Shown here piece after piece: positions 21,278-30,985 of a stretch of DNA of 60,039 bases. The notes below the pieces were generated by a model. The model was not told the origin of the DNA. It did not search any database and was given only the letters and a program-made list of their open reading frames with translations. The DNA lies in NCBI GenBank assembly GCA_023807065.1, contig JAJJLU010003523.1, forward strand, positions 1-60,039, read 5' to 3'. The position numbers and the translations under genes are program-made. Position 1 is the first letter of the stretch; each line of letters begins with the position of its first letter. Source of the DNA: Isotricha intestinalis (Eukaryota; Ciliophora; Litostomatea; Vestibuliferida; Isotrichidae).

Positions 21278-22213
21278 ATGTCAATGGAGAATTTTGAAAT
21301 AATAAAAGATATAGGAAGTGGAAGTTTTGGAGTTGTATTTTTAGTAAAAAGGAAATTAGATTCAAAAATATATGCATTAAAAAGAGTAAACTTAACAAAT
21401 TTAAGTTCAAAAGAAAGAATAAATTCATTAAATGAAATAAGATTTTTATCATCAATTTCTCATCAAAACATTATATCATATAAAGAATCATTTTATGAAG
21501 AAAAAACTGGATTTTTAAATTTAGTTTTAGAATATGCAAATGATGGTGATTTACATAGTAAAATATTTCAACAGAAAAATAAAAAAGAATATTTAAAGGA
21601 AAAAATAATATGGTCAATTTTCATTCAAATATTAAAAGGATTAAAAGTATTACATGATAATAATTTAATGCATAGAGATTTAAAGAGTGCAAATATATTT
21701 ATAATGAAAAATGGGATATGTAAATTAGGAGATTTAAATGTAGCAAAATTATATAATGGAGATATATTAAATTCTAAAATGGGAACTCCATGTTATGCAG
21801 CACCAGAAATTTGGAATAACAAACCATATAATTTTAAAAGTGATATTTGGTCTTTAGGAATTATTTTATATGAATTATGTACTTTTAATTTACCTTTTTA
21901 TGGTAATGATTATAAGGAAACTTACAAAAAATTAATAAGAGGTTTTTATAATAATATTCCCAATCATTATTCTCATGAATTAAATATTATTATTAATATG
22001 TTATTACAATTTAATCCTAATAATAAACCTACTTGTAATCAAATATTAGATAATTATATTATTAAAAAAAAATTAAAAGTATTTTCGGTTTTTTTGGAGT
22101 TAATTAAAAAAAGGAAATTTCTAATATTTGACCTAATAAAATTAAATGTTTTAAAAGTAGTAAAGATATTATTAAATTACTTCCTAAATTTAAAAATTAT
22201 AAAAATGAAATAG
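21278..22213 (+). CDS. NEK-family protein kinase (DLN variant), C terminus probably truncated
   Basis: The kinase domain is complete: GSGSFG (13-18), Lys35, helix-C Glu53, HRD (132-134), DLN in place of DFG (152-154) and APE (175-177). The Leu-rich lobe with SDIWSLGIILYEL fits the NIMA-related (NEK) family, which acts in cilia and the cell cycle. DLN in place of DFG is found in some protist and plant NEKs; Asp152, which binds Mg2+, is retained. After about residue 265 the composition changes and the frame soon ends. Downstream DNA to 22875 still looks coding in other frames, so the protein has probably lost its original C-terminal tail through a frameshift. The kinase core itself has no defects. 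Confidence 0.8.
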   Translation: MSMENFEIIKDIGSGSFGVVFLVKRKLDSKIYALKRVNLTNLSSKERINSLNEIRFLSSISHQNIISYKESFYEEKTGFLNLVLEYANDGDLHSKIFQQKNKKEYLKEKIIWSIFIQILKGLKVLHDNNLMHRDLKSANIFIMKNGICKLGDLNVAKLYNGDILNSKMGTPCYAAPEIWNNKPYNFKSDIWSLGIILYELCTFNLPFYGNDYKETYKKLIRGFYNNIPNHYSHELNIIINMLLQFNPNNKPTCNQILDNYIIKKKLKVFSVFLELIKKRKFLIFDLIKLNVLKVVKILLNYFLNLKIIKMK

Positions 22214-22875
22214 GAAAAGCTTTTCTAAAAATGATAGAATTATTTATAATAATAATAGTTCTTTTGATATTTTTAGAATATGGATATTCATACTTTTCAA
22301 AAAAATAATGATGAAAATAAAGAAAATGATAAAAAACAAATTATAATAATAATATAAATTAAATTTATCTAATTTTAATAATAATAATGTTAATATAATG
22401 GGTAGTATGTTCTATGGCTGTTCTTCTTTAACTTCTTTAAATACAAAGGATGAAAAAATATTAAAAAAATGGAAAAATTAAATAAAATTCTTTAGATAAT
22501 TCAAAAAAAAATTTAAAAAAAAAATTTGATTTTTGGAACTTCTTTTTTGTTATTTTTATTTTTGTTTTTTTTCTTAGAAATGAAAATGATCAATTAGAAG
22601 TTTGTTGTAATATTTATTATGATCCTTGGAAAAGTAAAGATTATTTTATTCAATGTATTTGTGATGTTGATGAAAATATTCAACCTGTTCAAGAAATTCA
22701 AGATGAAGAAATTGTTGATATTTTTAAAGTTCAAATATGAAATTTAATTGATTTTATTACTCAAAAAGATGAAAAAGAAAAGTATGCTGTTTCTGCTGAA
22801 TTATATATGTTTGCTTGTGATTTATATTGTAGTGAAAATATTAAAAAAGTCGAAGTTGATTTGATGAAAAAATAA
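22214..22875 (+). pseudogene. Decayed C-terminal continuation of the NEK gene or a separate relic
   Basis: Coding-like pieces follow the kinase frame: IIKLLPKFKNYKNEIGKAF near 22160-22220, then, after stop-rich DNA, a clean segment from about 22579 to 22875. That segment includes EVCCNIYYDPWKSKDYFIQ and later AVSAELYMFACDLY and is interrupted once by TGA at 22738-22740, where Trp would fit. I do not recognise the domain. It may be the original tail of the kinase or a separate small gene. Confidence 0.4.
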
Positions 22876-22980
22876 TTTGTTTATTTTTTATCCTTTTATT
22901 TTGGTTATTTTTATTTATTTGTTTTTAAATTTAAATTCATGAGATTAAATTAATTTTTATTAGATTATTTAATTTATAAT

Positions 22981-23151
22981 TTAAATATCAAATGTTCGTT
23001 TTTTTAATTTTCTAAAAAAAACATTTATAGACTTTAAAATTGATTTAAATTCTTTATATGGAATTTGGACATCAATATCAGAATTTGTTAAATAATTTTG
23101 ACTTTTAATTTGAATATATTGTTTTAAAAATATCTGTTTTAAATTAATCAT
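22981..23151 (-). CDS. Possible small protein or exon, 56 aa
   Basis: ATG at 23151 opens 56 codons on the minus strand to TAA at 22981-22983. The composition (NYLTNSDIDVQIPYKEFK, then a basic tail KKRTFDI) looks more like a real protein than the surrounding AT-rich DNA. It lies head-to-head with the TTLL gene. It could be the last exon of an undetected gene or a chance frame; no family recognised. Confidence 0.3.
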   Translation of the reverse strand: MINLKQIFLKQYIQIKSQNYLTNSDIDVQIPYKEFKSILKSINVFFRKLKKRTFDI

Positions 23152-23332
23152 CTGTATTAAAACTTCCTATTCGTAGATAAAATATTAGAGTCTTATATTT
23201 TTTTATTTTTTTATTTATTTTATATTTTTTTATTTTTGTAAAATATAAGGTTTCGAAGTGTTAAATTAATAAATTTTAAGAAATATAACGAAAATTAATT
23301 ATTTTAAATGATTGAAAATTTTTATTTAAAAA

Positions 23333-24808
23333 ATGAGTACAAATAAAAAGAATAATATAATAGAAAATGAAGAAAAAGAAGGAGAACAAGGATATGATGT
23401 TATATTACCTGAAAGACCAGAATTAAAAAATCGAAAAATCCAAAAATTAAAATTTTTATGTCCTCCATCAAATTTACCATATCATCCAAATACACTTTTT
23501 TTTTATTATGATCCAAAACTTAATAAAAATCCACAAACAAAATTAAAAATAATAGATTATGAAATTAAAGAAAGAAAATTTATGGTTTTATATAAAGCAT
23601 ATCAAAATTTACCTTTATGTTTAAGTGAACCAATGAAATATAATAATATAATAAGAACAAAATTATTTGATAACACAAATATAATTTGGAAATTATTAAA
23701 ACAAGATAAAATGTTTCCATTATTAAAAGAATTAAATAAATACCAAAAATATAATCATTTTCCAATAACATGGCAATTAAGTCGTAAGGATAATTTATAT
23801 AATAATTATAAAAAATTACAAATAAAATTTCCAAATGATTTTAAATATATGCCTGAGACATATGTGTTACCGAAAGATAAAGAAATATTTACTTTACAAA
23901 TTCAAAATTATGAATTAAACAAAAATAATATTTGGTTATTAAAACCAGTTGCTTCTTCAAGGGGAAGAGGAATAAGAATATTAACAAATTTTAACGATAT
24001 TCCTGAAAAAACTATTATTACTCATTATATTAGTAATCCTCATTTAATTAATAGAAAAAAATATGATTTGAGATTATATGTTTTAATTACTGGTTATACT
24101 CCTTTAAAAATTTATTTATTTGAAGATGGTTTAACTAGATTTTGTTCTGAAGAATATAATTTAGATGAAAGTAAATTAAATGATAAATATATTCATTTAA
24201 CTAATTATTCTATTAATAAAAACAATGAAAATTTTGAAAAAAATGATGATACTGAAAAAGAAGAAGGTAATAAATGGAGTATATTAGCATTTAAAAAATA
24301 TTTAAAAGAGAAGAAAATAGACTTTAATAAGTTATGGAAAAAAATAAAAGATATAATAATAAAGACTATATTATCAATAACAGATGAAGGGATTCCTATA
24401 ATTAAATTATTTAATTTAAGTTCAGTTAATTTATTTGAAATATATGGTTTTGATATTTTATTAGATAGTTTTTTAAATCCATGGTTAATGGAAGTTAATT
24501 TGAATCCAAGTTTAAACTGTGATAGTGAATTAGATTTAAAAATAAAATCTAAAGTATTAACTGATATATTTAATATAATTGGTATAATTCCTTTCTCACA
24601 TGATGGTAAATTTAATATTATGGAGAAAGAAAATAATTATAAAGATTCTATCAGTGAAGCTGTTAATGAAAGCTTACATGAATTTGCTAGACCAAGTGGA
24701 GGATTTGAAAGGATATTTCCTTTAAAAGATAATATTAATTATTATTCTAAATTTTTGGAAAAGCCTGAAGGAGAAAATAAAGCTCTTTGGAATATTATGC
24801 AAAAATAA
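23333..24808 (+). CDS. Tubulin tyrosine ligase-like protein (TTLL4/5-type polyglutamylase)
   Basis: The 491-residue enzyme should add glutamate chains to tubulin in cilia. The core motifs of the TTLL ATP-grasp fold are present in order: FKYMPETYVLPKD (about 175-185), WLLKPVASSRGRGIRI (about 200-215), KYDLRLYVLITGYTPLKIYL (about 243-262), the EDGLTRFC segment, IHLTNYSI (about 286-293), and the Mg2+-binding WLMEVNLNPSL (about 384-394). The RLYV...LKIYLFEDGLTRF pattern resembles the TTLL4/5 branch more than the glycylases. The protein is short, little more than the catalytic domain, with no long microtubule-binding tail. It fits with HYDIN and kinesin-13 in the same window. Confidence 0.85.
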   Translation: MSTNKKNNIIENEEKEGEQGYDVILPERPELKNRKIQKLKFLCPPSNLPYHPNTLFFYYDPKLNKNPQTKLKIIDYEIKERKFMVLYKAYQNLPLCLSEPMKYNNIIRTKLFDNTNIIWKLLKQDKMFPLLKELNKYQKYNHFPITWQLSRKDNLYNNYKKLQIKFPNDFKYMPETYVLPKDKEIFTLQIQNYELNKNNIWLLKPVASSRGRGIRILTNFNDIPEKTIITHYISNPHLINRKKYDLRLYVLITGYTPLKIYLFEDGLTRFCSEEYNLDESKLNDKYIHLTNYSINKNNENFEKNDDTEKEEGNKWSILAFKKYLKEKKIDFNKLWKKIKDIIIKTILSITDEGIPIIKLFNLSSVNLFEIYGFDILLDSFLNPWLMEVNLNPSLNCDSELDLKIKSKVLTDIFNIIGIIPFSHDGKFNIMEKENNYKDSISEAVNESLHEFARPSGGFERIFPLKDNINYYSKFLEKPEGENKALWNIMQK

Positions 24809-24946
24809 TATTTATTTTTAGATTATGAAATCTTTTTATTATTATTTTTATTATATTTCTAATTGTTTTTTTTTGAGATTTTGAGATTTTTTTTTAATTT
24901 TGAATTTAAATTTTAAATAAATATTTTTTTTTCAATAGTTTAAAAA

Positions 24947-26038
24947 ATGGATGGTAATATCAAAGAAAAAGTTAATAGTTATGAAAGTATTTTAGGTAAT
25001 TTAGATCAAAAAATATTTGATTATCAAAAAACTTTAAATAAATTTCCTAATAATGATAATTCAAAAATAGCAAAATTAGATACAACAAATGACAATTTTA
25101 AAATTGAAAATAAAACATTTTTTGATTTGATTTCTAAATACCAATTAGATAATTCAAATCTTCAATATGAAAATTTTTATCTTAAATCACAAAATAAATT
25201 TCTTGAAGAAGAAATTAAAAATATTAATCAAAAAAATGATATAATAAAGAAGAAATTAGAAGAATTTAGTGATAAACTTGAAAAAGTTGAACAAAATAAA
25301 GAAAAAAATTTAAAAGATTTAAATGATAAATATAGTAATTATTTTAATGAAATGAAAGAAGAAAACGATAATTTACTATTTAAACAAACAAAAAAATCAA
25401 TGGAAACTTTTGTAAAAAATAATAAAAGTTTATTTGATAATTTTAGAATTAATTTAAATTTAAAATCAAATAATAATATATATGACTTCAAAATATTTGA
25501 AAATCTAATATATAAATTAATAGAAGAAAATAAGAAATTAAACAATAAAATAATTGAATTAAATTCTATTATAAAAAATAATGATTTAAATGAAATAAAA
25601 GAAAAAATTGAAAATAAATTTCCTTCAGAATTAATAACATCTATTCCAACAAAAGAAAATACAATAAATACAGAAAAAGTTAATCAAAAACCTGTAATTC
25701 CGAAATTAAATTATGAACAAATAAATAATAATAATATTATTAAATTAAAAAATAAGAAAATTGATAATCAAGTATTAAGTAACATTGAAAAAAATATAAA
25801 TTTTAATTTAAATAAAATAGTAAATGATAAAAATAATGGTACAAGAAATCTTTTACCAAAAAATATAATTTCACAATTAAATGAAACTGGAGATAATCCT
25901 TTATTTACTTTAAAATCTAAAATTGAAATGTTAGAAAATATACTTAAAGATGCAAATACTTCTCCAAATGATAATATAACAGAGTCCGTTTCTTATTATA
26001 CAAGTAAACAAAATAGAAATTTTAACACAGAATATTAA
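24947..26038 (+). CDS. Coiled-coil protein of unknown function
   Basis: The 363-residue protein is dominated by Lys/Glu/Asn/Leu heptad-like sequence from about 60 to 215 (for example KNINQKNDIIKKKLEEFSDK), followed by a low-complexity Asn-rich segment and a short helical C terminus. No enzymatic motif, signal peptide or membrane span is visible. It lies 138 bases after the TTLL gene on the same strand. A structural or ciliary role is plausible but not shown. Confidence 0.6.
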   Translation: MDGNIKEKVNSYESILGNLDQKIFDYQKTLNKFPNNDNSKIAKLDTTNDNFKIENKTFFDLISKYQLDNSNLQYENFYLKSQNKFLEEEIKNINQKNDIIKKKLEEFSDKLEKVEQNKEKNLKDLNDKYSNYFNEMKEENDNLLFKQTKKSMETFVKNNKSLFDNFRINLNLKSNNNIYDFKIFENLIYKLIEENKKLNNKIIELNSIIKNNDLNEIKEKIENKFPSELITSIPTKENTINTEKVNQKPVIPKLNYEQINNNNIIKLKNKKIDNQVLSNIEKNINFNLNKIVNDKNNGTRNLLPKNIISQLNETGDNPLFTLKSKIEMLENILKDANTSPNDNITESVSYYTSKQNRNFNTEY

Positions 26039-26504
26039 TTTAATTTTTTTTATATATTTTAATTTTAAATAAAATGGAAAGAATCAAATTTTTATTGTAT
26101 TAAATTATTTGAAACATAATCTTTATGAAAATTATAATTATTAGTATTATAATTATTATAATTATTTTTTCATTTATAGTATCATTAGATAAAATTTTTT
26201 GGGTATTATCTTTATAATTTGATTCTTATTGTTTTTTAAAACAATTATTTATTTTATTATTTAAATTAAAGGTATTTATTATATTATCTTTTTTTCACTT
26301 ATATTCTTTAGCTATTTGATAATTATTACATTTATTTTTATTTTTATTAGAATATCATTATTAAAATTTTACTTTTTCTTCTTTGTATTGGAATTGTAAT
26401 AATAAAATTATGAACAACAGTTTATAAGAGATAATGAAAAGTCTAAAAAAAATAAATTAACCATTTTAATTTTAAAACTAAATAAATAAATAAAAAATTA
26501 AAAA
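26039..26504. other. AT-rich intergenic region, nothing recognised
   Basis: About 465 bases between convergent genes. Simple ATT/AAT runs occur near 26140-26170. No frame or RNA structure is recognised. Confidence 0.45.
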
Positions 26505-27569
26505 TTATTCATTTTCTTCAATAGTAAAATTAGTTTTTTTTTTCTTATTTCTTTTAACAACAGGTTTACTTATCATTAAATCTTCAATACTTTTTAAATT
26601 ATTAATTTGAGTATTATTATCATTATTATTTTCATTATTATTATTATTTTGTTTAGTTAAAACTTTTTCTAATTCAGAAGCTTTTGCAGTAACTTCAACA
26701 CTTTTATAAAAAGGATTATTTTGAGTTTTATTTTTTAACATATTTCTTGCTTTTAATAATCTTGCATTTAATCTATTTTTTTTTTCAGTTTCTTTTTTTT
26801 CTAATTCAATTTGTTCTTGAATTAAATCTTTTTCTTCTACTCCTTCTTTTTTTTCTTCTTTTATTTCTTCTTTTTTTTTGTCTTCTTTTTTTCCAACTTC
26901 AAACATTTTTATTTTATCTTCTAATGTTAATAATTTTGGTTCTTCTTTGTTTTCTTTTTCATCTAATGTATTTGAGGTGTAATTTTTTTTTATATTTATT
27001 GATTGTTCTAAAGTATTTATTGATTTTTTTTTGTTGATTAATTGATTTTCTGTTTCTTTTAATGGATCAAAATCTTCATTTTCTTCTTCTTCTCTTTCAT
27101 TTATTTCTTCTAAGTTATCGTCTAAATTTTGGTCTTTTGTTTTTTTATTTAATATATCTTTTTCAATTGTTTGTTCTTCTTCTTTTTTTTCTTCTTTTAT
27201 TTCTTCTTTTATTTCTTCTTTTGTTTCTTCTTTTGTTTCTTCTTTTGTTTCTTCTTTTATTTCTTTTTTTATTTCTTCTTTTAATTCTTTTTTTATTTCT
27301 TCTTTTATTTCTTTTTTTATTTCTTCTTTTATTTCTTTTTTTTCTTCTTCTTTTAATTCTTTTTTTATTTCTTTTTTTTCTTCTTCTTTTAATTTTTCTT
27401 TGATTTCCTCTTTTATTATTTCATTCTTTTCTTCTTTTTTTAATTCTGTATTTTTTAAATTATTATTTTGGCTTTTTCCTTTTTGTTTATTTTCATTGAT
27501 CTTATTTTTAAAAACCAAGAACCCAATAAAAATAATAAGTAAAATAGTAACGAACAACTCAAAATTCAT
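26505..27569 (-). CDS. N-terminally membrane-anchored Lys/Glu-rich protein
   Basis: The 354-residue protein begins with an N-terminal hydrophobic helix (FVTILLIIFIGFLVF, about residues 6-20), a signal anchor, followed by Lys-rich flanking sequence that suggests the C-terminal part stays in the cytosol. Residues about 50-135 are a run of alternating Lys/Glu blocks with Ile or Thr spacers (KEEIKKEIK-type units), predicted as a long charged single helix. The rest is acidic and coiled, with an Asn-rich stretch near 310-325. The architecture recalls ER- or organelle-anchored rod proteins, but no family can be named. Confidence 0.6.
   Translation of the reverse strand: MNFELFVTILLIIFIGFLVFKNKINENKQKGKSQNNNLKNTELKKEEKNEIIKEEIKEKLKEEEKKEIKKELKEEEKKEIKEEIKKEIKEEIKKELKEEIKKEIKEETKEETKEETKEEIKEEIKEEKKEEEQTIEKDILNKKTKDQNLDDNLEEINEREEEENEDFDPLKETENQLINKKKSINTLEQSINIKKNYTSNTLDEKENKEEPKLLTLEDKIKMFEVGKKEDKKKEEIKEEKKEGVEEKDLIQEQIELEKKETEKKNRLNARLLKARNMLKNKTQNNPFYKSVEVTAKASELEKVLTKQNNNNNENNNDNNTQINNLKSIEDLMISKPVVKRNKKKKTNFTIEENE
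27180..27410 (-). repeat. Low-complexity TTC/TTT repeat encoding Lys/Glu blocks
   Basis: Within the preceding gene, short units such as ttcttcttttatttc recur with small changes, encoding repeated KEEIKKEIKEE-type segments. The repeat is coding and in frame; the opposite strand also reads as a spurious Leu/Phe-rich ORF. Confidence 0.7.
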
Positions 27570-27659
27570 TAAAAAAAATTTATTTAAAAAAAAATAAATG
27601 AATTAAAAAAAATTATATTCAAAAATATAAAATCTTAATGCCCTTATAAATCAAATAAA

Positions 27660-29228
27660 ATGGGTTGTTCCTGTGATAAAGGAAGTATATTTTTAAAAGA
27701 AAAAGAAAATGGATTTTCTCCATCAAGTACACTATCAAAATACCATAGAAATGATGAAGAAGATATTTTAATATTATCTGAAATGTTAGTTAACGAAAAT
27801 AAAGGAGATGTATTAAAATATTATTCACCTATAGAAACAATAGGACAAGGATCTTTTGGAAAAGTATTTAAAGTAAGACAAAAATTAACAGGAAATATTT
27901 ATGCTATGAAATTAGTTAGTAAAGACCAAGAAATGCAAAATGAAGGGAATAAAAATTTTTTAAATGAAATATATATATTAAGGAAATTATCACATCCAAA
28001 TATATTAAAAATATATGAATATTTTTCAAATGATAAATATTGGTATTTTGTTATGGAATATGTTTCAGGAGGTGAATTGTATGATAAAATATGTGAAATG
28101 AATTATTATGATGAATATAAAGCAGCAATCATAATGAAGCAAATATTAAGTTGTGTTTCTTATTTAAATAAAATGGGTATTGTTCATAGAGATTTAAAGC
28201 CAGAAAATATGATGATGTTAAATAATAAAAAGAATGATTTAGAGATAAAATTAATAGACTTTGGTACTGCAACAGCAATTAAAAAAGGTAAGAAATTAAA
28301 AACTAAAATAGGAAGTCCATATTATATTGCTCCAGAAGTATTAAAAGGAAGTTATGGTATAGAATGTGATATATGGTCTTGTGGTATTATATTATATATA
28401 TTATTAGTTGGTTACCCTCCTTTTGATGGCAAAAATACCAATGAAATTTTTGATAATATTCAAGGTGGAGAATTAGATTTAAAATCAAAAGATTGGTTAA
28501 AAATATCAAATGAAGCAAAAGACTTAATTAGAAAATTATTAGAAAAAAATCCTAAAAACCGTATTTCTCCCTTTGATGCAATGAAACATCCTTGGATAGT
28601 AAAATATTCAAATAAGAATATTAATATTAATGAAGATGAGAATTTTAATAAAATTTCTCTTAAAAATTGTTTACAAACTTTTTCATCAAAGCAAAAATTA
28701 CATCAAGCTTCAGTTGCTTTTATAGTTCATCAAATGTCAAATACTAAAATGGTACAAAAATTAACAGAAATTTTTAAAGAATTAGATGAAAGTGGTGAAG
28801 GTTTATTATCTAAAGAAGAATTAAAGAAAGGTTATAAAAAATTTTTTTCAGATAATTTAACTGATAGTGAATTTGATGAAATTATGAAAACAATTGATCA
28901 AGATAAATCAGGTCAAATTTCTATTGAAGAATTTTTAAGAGCTACAGTAGATTATGAAAATTTAGTTAGTGAAAAAAATTTGAAATATGCTTTTGAATAT
29001 TTTGATAAAGATCATTCTGGTTTTTTATCACCTGATGAAATTAGAGATGTTTTAGGTTTAACAGAACAAAATGAAGAAACTTCAAAATTAGTAAATGAAA
29101 TCATTAAGGAAGTAGATACTAATGGAGACGGACAAATAAGTTATGATGAATTTAAAGCTATGATGAAATTAAATCAAGGATTAATTACTGGGAAAGATAA
29201 TACAGATAATGATAAAAAAGAAAGTTAA
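27660..29228 (+). CDS. N-myristoylated calcium-dependent protein kinase (CDPK)
   Basis: The 522-residue kinase starts MGCSCDKGS, a myristoylation/palmitoylation signal, so it is probably held at a membrane. The kinase domain has Gly loop GQGSFG (62-67), Lys84, helix-C Glu103, HRDLKPEN (176-183), DFG (200-202) and APE (224-226), all canonical. After the junction segment (about 325-365), four EF-hand loops follow: 376-387, 413-424, 449-460 and 486-497. The first is slightly unusual ([12 protein letters not shown]) but keeps its ligands. Ca2+ activation is expected. It differs from the CDPK at 8305 in its lipid signal and in having the standard catalytic-loop Lys. Its ATG lies 90 bases from that of the divergent membrane-anchored protein. 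Confidence 0.95.
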   Translation: MGCSCDKGSIFLKEKENGFSPSSTLSKYHRNDEEDILILSEMLVNENKGDVLKYYSPIETIGQGSFGKVFKVRQKLTGNIYAMKLVSKDQEMQNEGNKNFLNEIYILRKLSHPNILKIYEYFSNDKYWYFVMEYVSGGELYDKICEMNYYDEYKAAIIMKQILSCVSYLNKMGIVHRDLKPENMMMLNNKKNDLEIKLIDFGTATAIKKGKKLKTKIGSPYYIAPEVLKGSYGIECDIWSCGIILYILLVGYPPFDGKNTNEIFDNIQGGELDLKSKDWLKISNEAKDLIRKLLEKNPKNRISPFDAMKHPWIVKYSNKNININEDENFNKISLKNCLQTFSSKQKLHQASVAFIVHQMSNTKMVQKLTEIFKELDESGEGLLSKEELKKGYKKFFSDNLTDSEFDEIMKTIDQDKSGQISIEEFLRATVDYENLVSEKNLKYAFEYFDKDHSGFLSPDEIRDVLGLTEQNEETSKLVNEIIKEVDTNGDGQISYDEFKAMMKLNQGLITGKDNTDNDKKES

Positions 29229-29380
29229 GATTATTTTATTTTTTTGTATTCTATGTGTTATATGTATTAAATTTTTATATTGCAATAAAAGAAGAAAATT
29301 AACTTATTGGGTGAATTATTATATTATGTATAATATTAATATTTTAATTAAAAAAATATTTTTTTTTCTTTTTATATTAA

Positions 29381-29917
29381 ATGTGTGCTTATTCTGCAAA
29401 TGATTTTTCTCAATTTTCTCCTTGTAATTTAAAGAAATTATCAGCTCCTGAAATTATAGATAATTACCTTGAATATAGGAAAAATAAAGATAATCCATAT
29501 TTAAAAAAAGGAACTAGTTTAAATGACTGTTATAATTCTTTATTAACTAATGAATCAACTTTAATGGATTCTTTTTCTTTAAAACCTAAATTTTTAAGAG
29601 ATACAAAAACCGATATAACAACAAAATATAATAATTTTATAGAAGATATACAAAATGATAAAGATAGAAGACTTAATAAATATAATTTAAATAGAATGAA
29701 AAATGTGGATGTTTTAAATATAAGGTATCAAGATACTAATACTAATTTTCATTTTTTAAGTACTTTACCTAAATTTAAAGATACCACTCAATATAATAAT
29801 AAAGCTAGAAATTTTTATTCTATGGATTTAGCTCCTAATAAAGGTTCTTGGAATATCGGAACTTCTACAAAAGTTTGGGAATATAGAAATAAATTTGATA
29901 ATAAGTTTAATTTTTAA
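29381..29917 (+). CDS. Small basic protein of unknown function
   Basis: The 178-residue protein starts MCAYSANDF and is rich in Asn, Lys, Tyr and aromatic residues, with little predicted secondary structure. Short motifs such as KPKFLRDTKTDITTKYNNF and GSWNIGTSTKVWEYRNKF are reminiscent in style of microtubule inner proteins of cilia, which are small, extended and Trp/Tyr-containing. That is a stylistic resemblance only. No domain is recognised. It follows the CDPK gene on the same strand after about 150 bases. Confidence 0.55.
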   Translation: MCAYSANDFSQFSPCNLKKLSAPEIIDNYLEYRKNKDNPYLKKGTSLNDCYNSLLTNESTLMDSFSLKPKFLRDTKTDITTKYNNFIEDIQNDKDRRLNKYNLNRMKNVDVLNIRYQDTNTNFHFLSTLPKFKDTTQYNNKARNFYSMDLAPNKGSWNIGTSTKVWEYRNKFDNKFNF

Positions 29918-30985
29918 TTTTTTTTTTAAGATTTTAGTAGTTTTTTTTATTAAATTATATATATAAGAATTGAGTTTTGTTTTTCAAATTTTTTTTAAAG
30001 CATTTTTTGATATATATTTCATATATTATTTTAATCTGAATGGCAAAAAATAGATAAATTATATATAATATCATGTTAAAAAGAGGAAATTATAGATAAT
30101 TATCAAAGGAAAATAGAGAAATTATTAAATAAAGTAAAAGCAAGACTCTAATGAAAGTAAATAATCATGTTCCAAAAAAAATATAGTAGAAGAATTGAAT
30201 ATAATTTAAAAGAATTTTCAAATATTTTTAAATTAATCAAAAGGAAATTGATTAAAAAAAATTATTTTTTTTAAATTCGGAAAGAACAGAAATATATTAA
30301 AAGATATAATGTGAATAAATGGTTATTATATTATATTTAAAAAATATAATAAGATTTTAAAAATATTAAAACCTAAAGTTTTGAAATAAAAAAGTAAAAA
30401 ATAATCAAAATAAATTAAATAAAATAGACTCTAAAATATATTTACACTAAAATTTTTACATTAATTTAGGAAATTACTTGAAATGTTTTCTGCTTTCTTC
30501 GTTGCTTCTTCTTTATTTTTACAACCATCAATATCAATGATATTAATTTTATTTCTTAAAGATTCAATAGCAGGTATGATTTTTAAAACCTTCTAATCTT
30601 TTATGAACATAATTATTTCCCATTGCCATATCCTCTTTAAAATAATTTATAGTTATCATCAACTTTAAGATAAAATAATGAATAAATTGATAAATTACTT
30701 CCTATAATATCCATCCATTCATTGATATTTTTTTATTTTTGGAAAAGCTTCAATAATAAGTTATTCCGAAGGAAGATATTGTATTTTATCTTTAATACTA
30801 TATGAATAATATCCCAATTATGAATTTTATTTCTTTAATATTGTTTGGGATTTTTGAAGATTTCCTGGTTTCCCAATTATACAAATTTCTTTTTTATTTT
30901 TTATAGAAGAATTTCCATCATCCCATTAATTTAATATAATTTAAAAAGTATAATTAAATCAAAAAAGTAAAAAAAACATTTAAAA
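29918..30985. other. AT-rich region with possible minus-strand coding relic at about 30480-30930
   Basis: The minus strand between about 30930 and 30480 shows coding-like pieces in changing frames (KKEICIIGKPGNLQKSQ, then KIQYLPSE, IEAFPKIKKYQ, then IPAIESLRNKINIIDIDG), with TAA codons between them. The last piece faintly recalls the C terminus of an adenylate-kinase-type enzyme, but I cannot confirm this. The plus-strand stretch 30040-30250 is Lys-rich and stop-ridden. Confidence 0.3.

Noticed and set aside
26747..27597. Leu/Phe-rich membrane-protein-like ORFs on the plus strand
   Set aside because: They are antisense readings of the Lys/Glu-rich gene on the minus strand.
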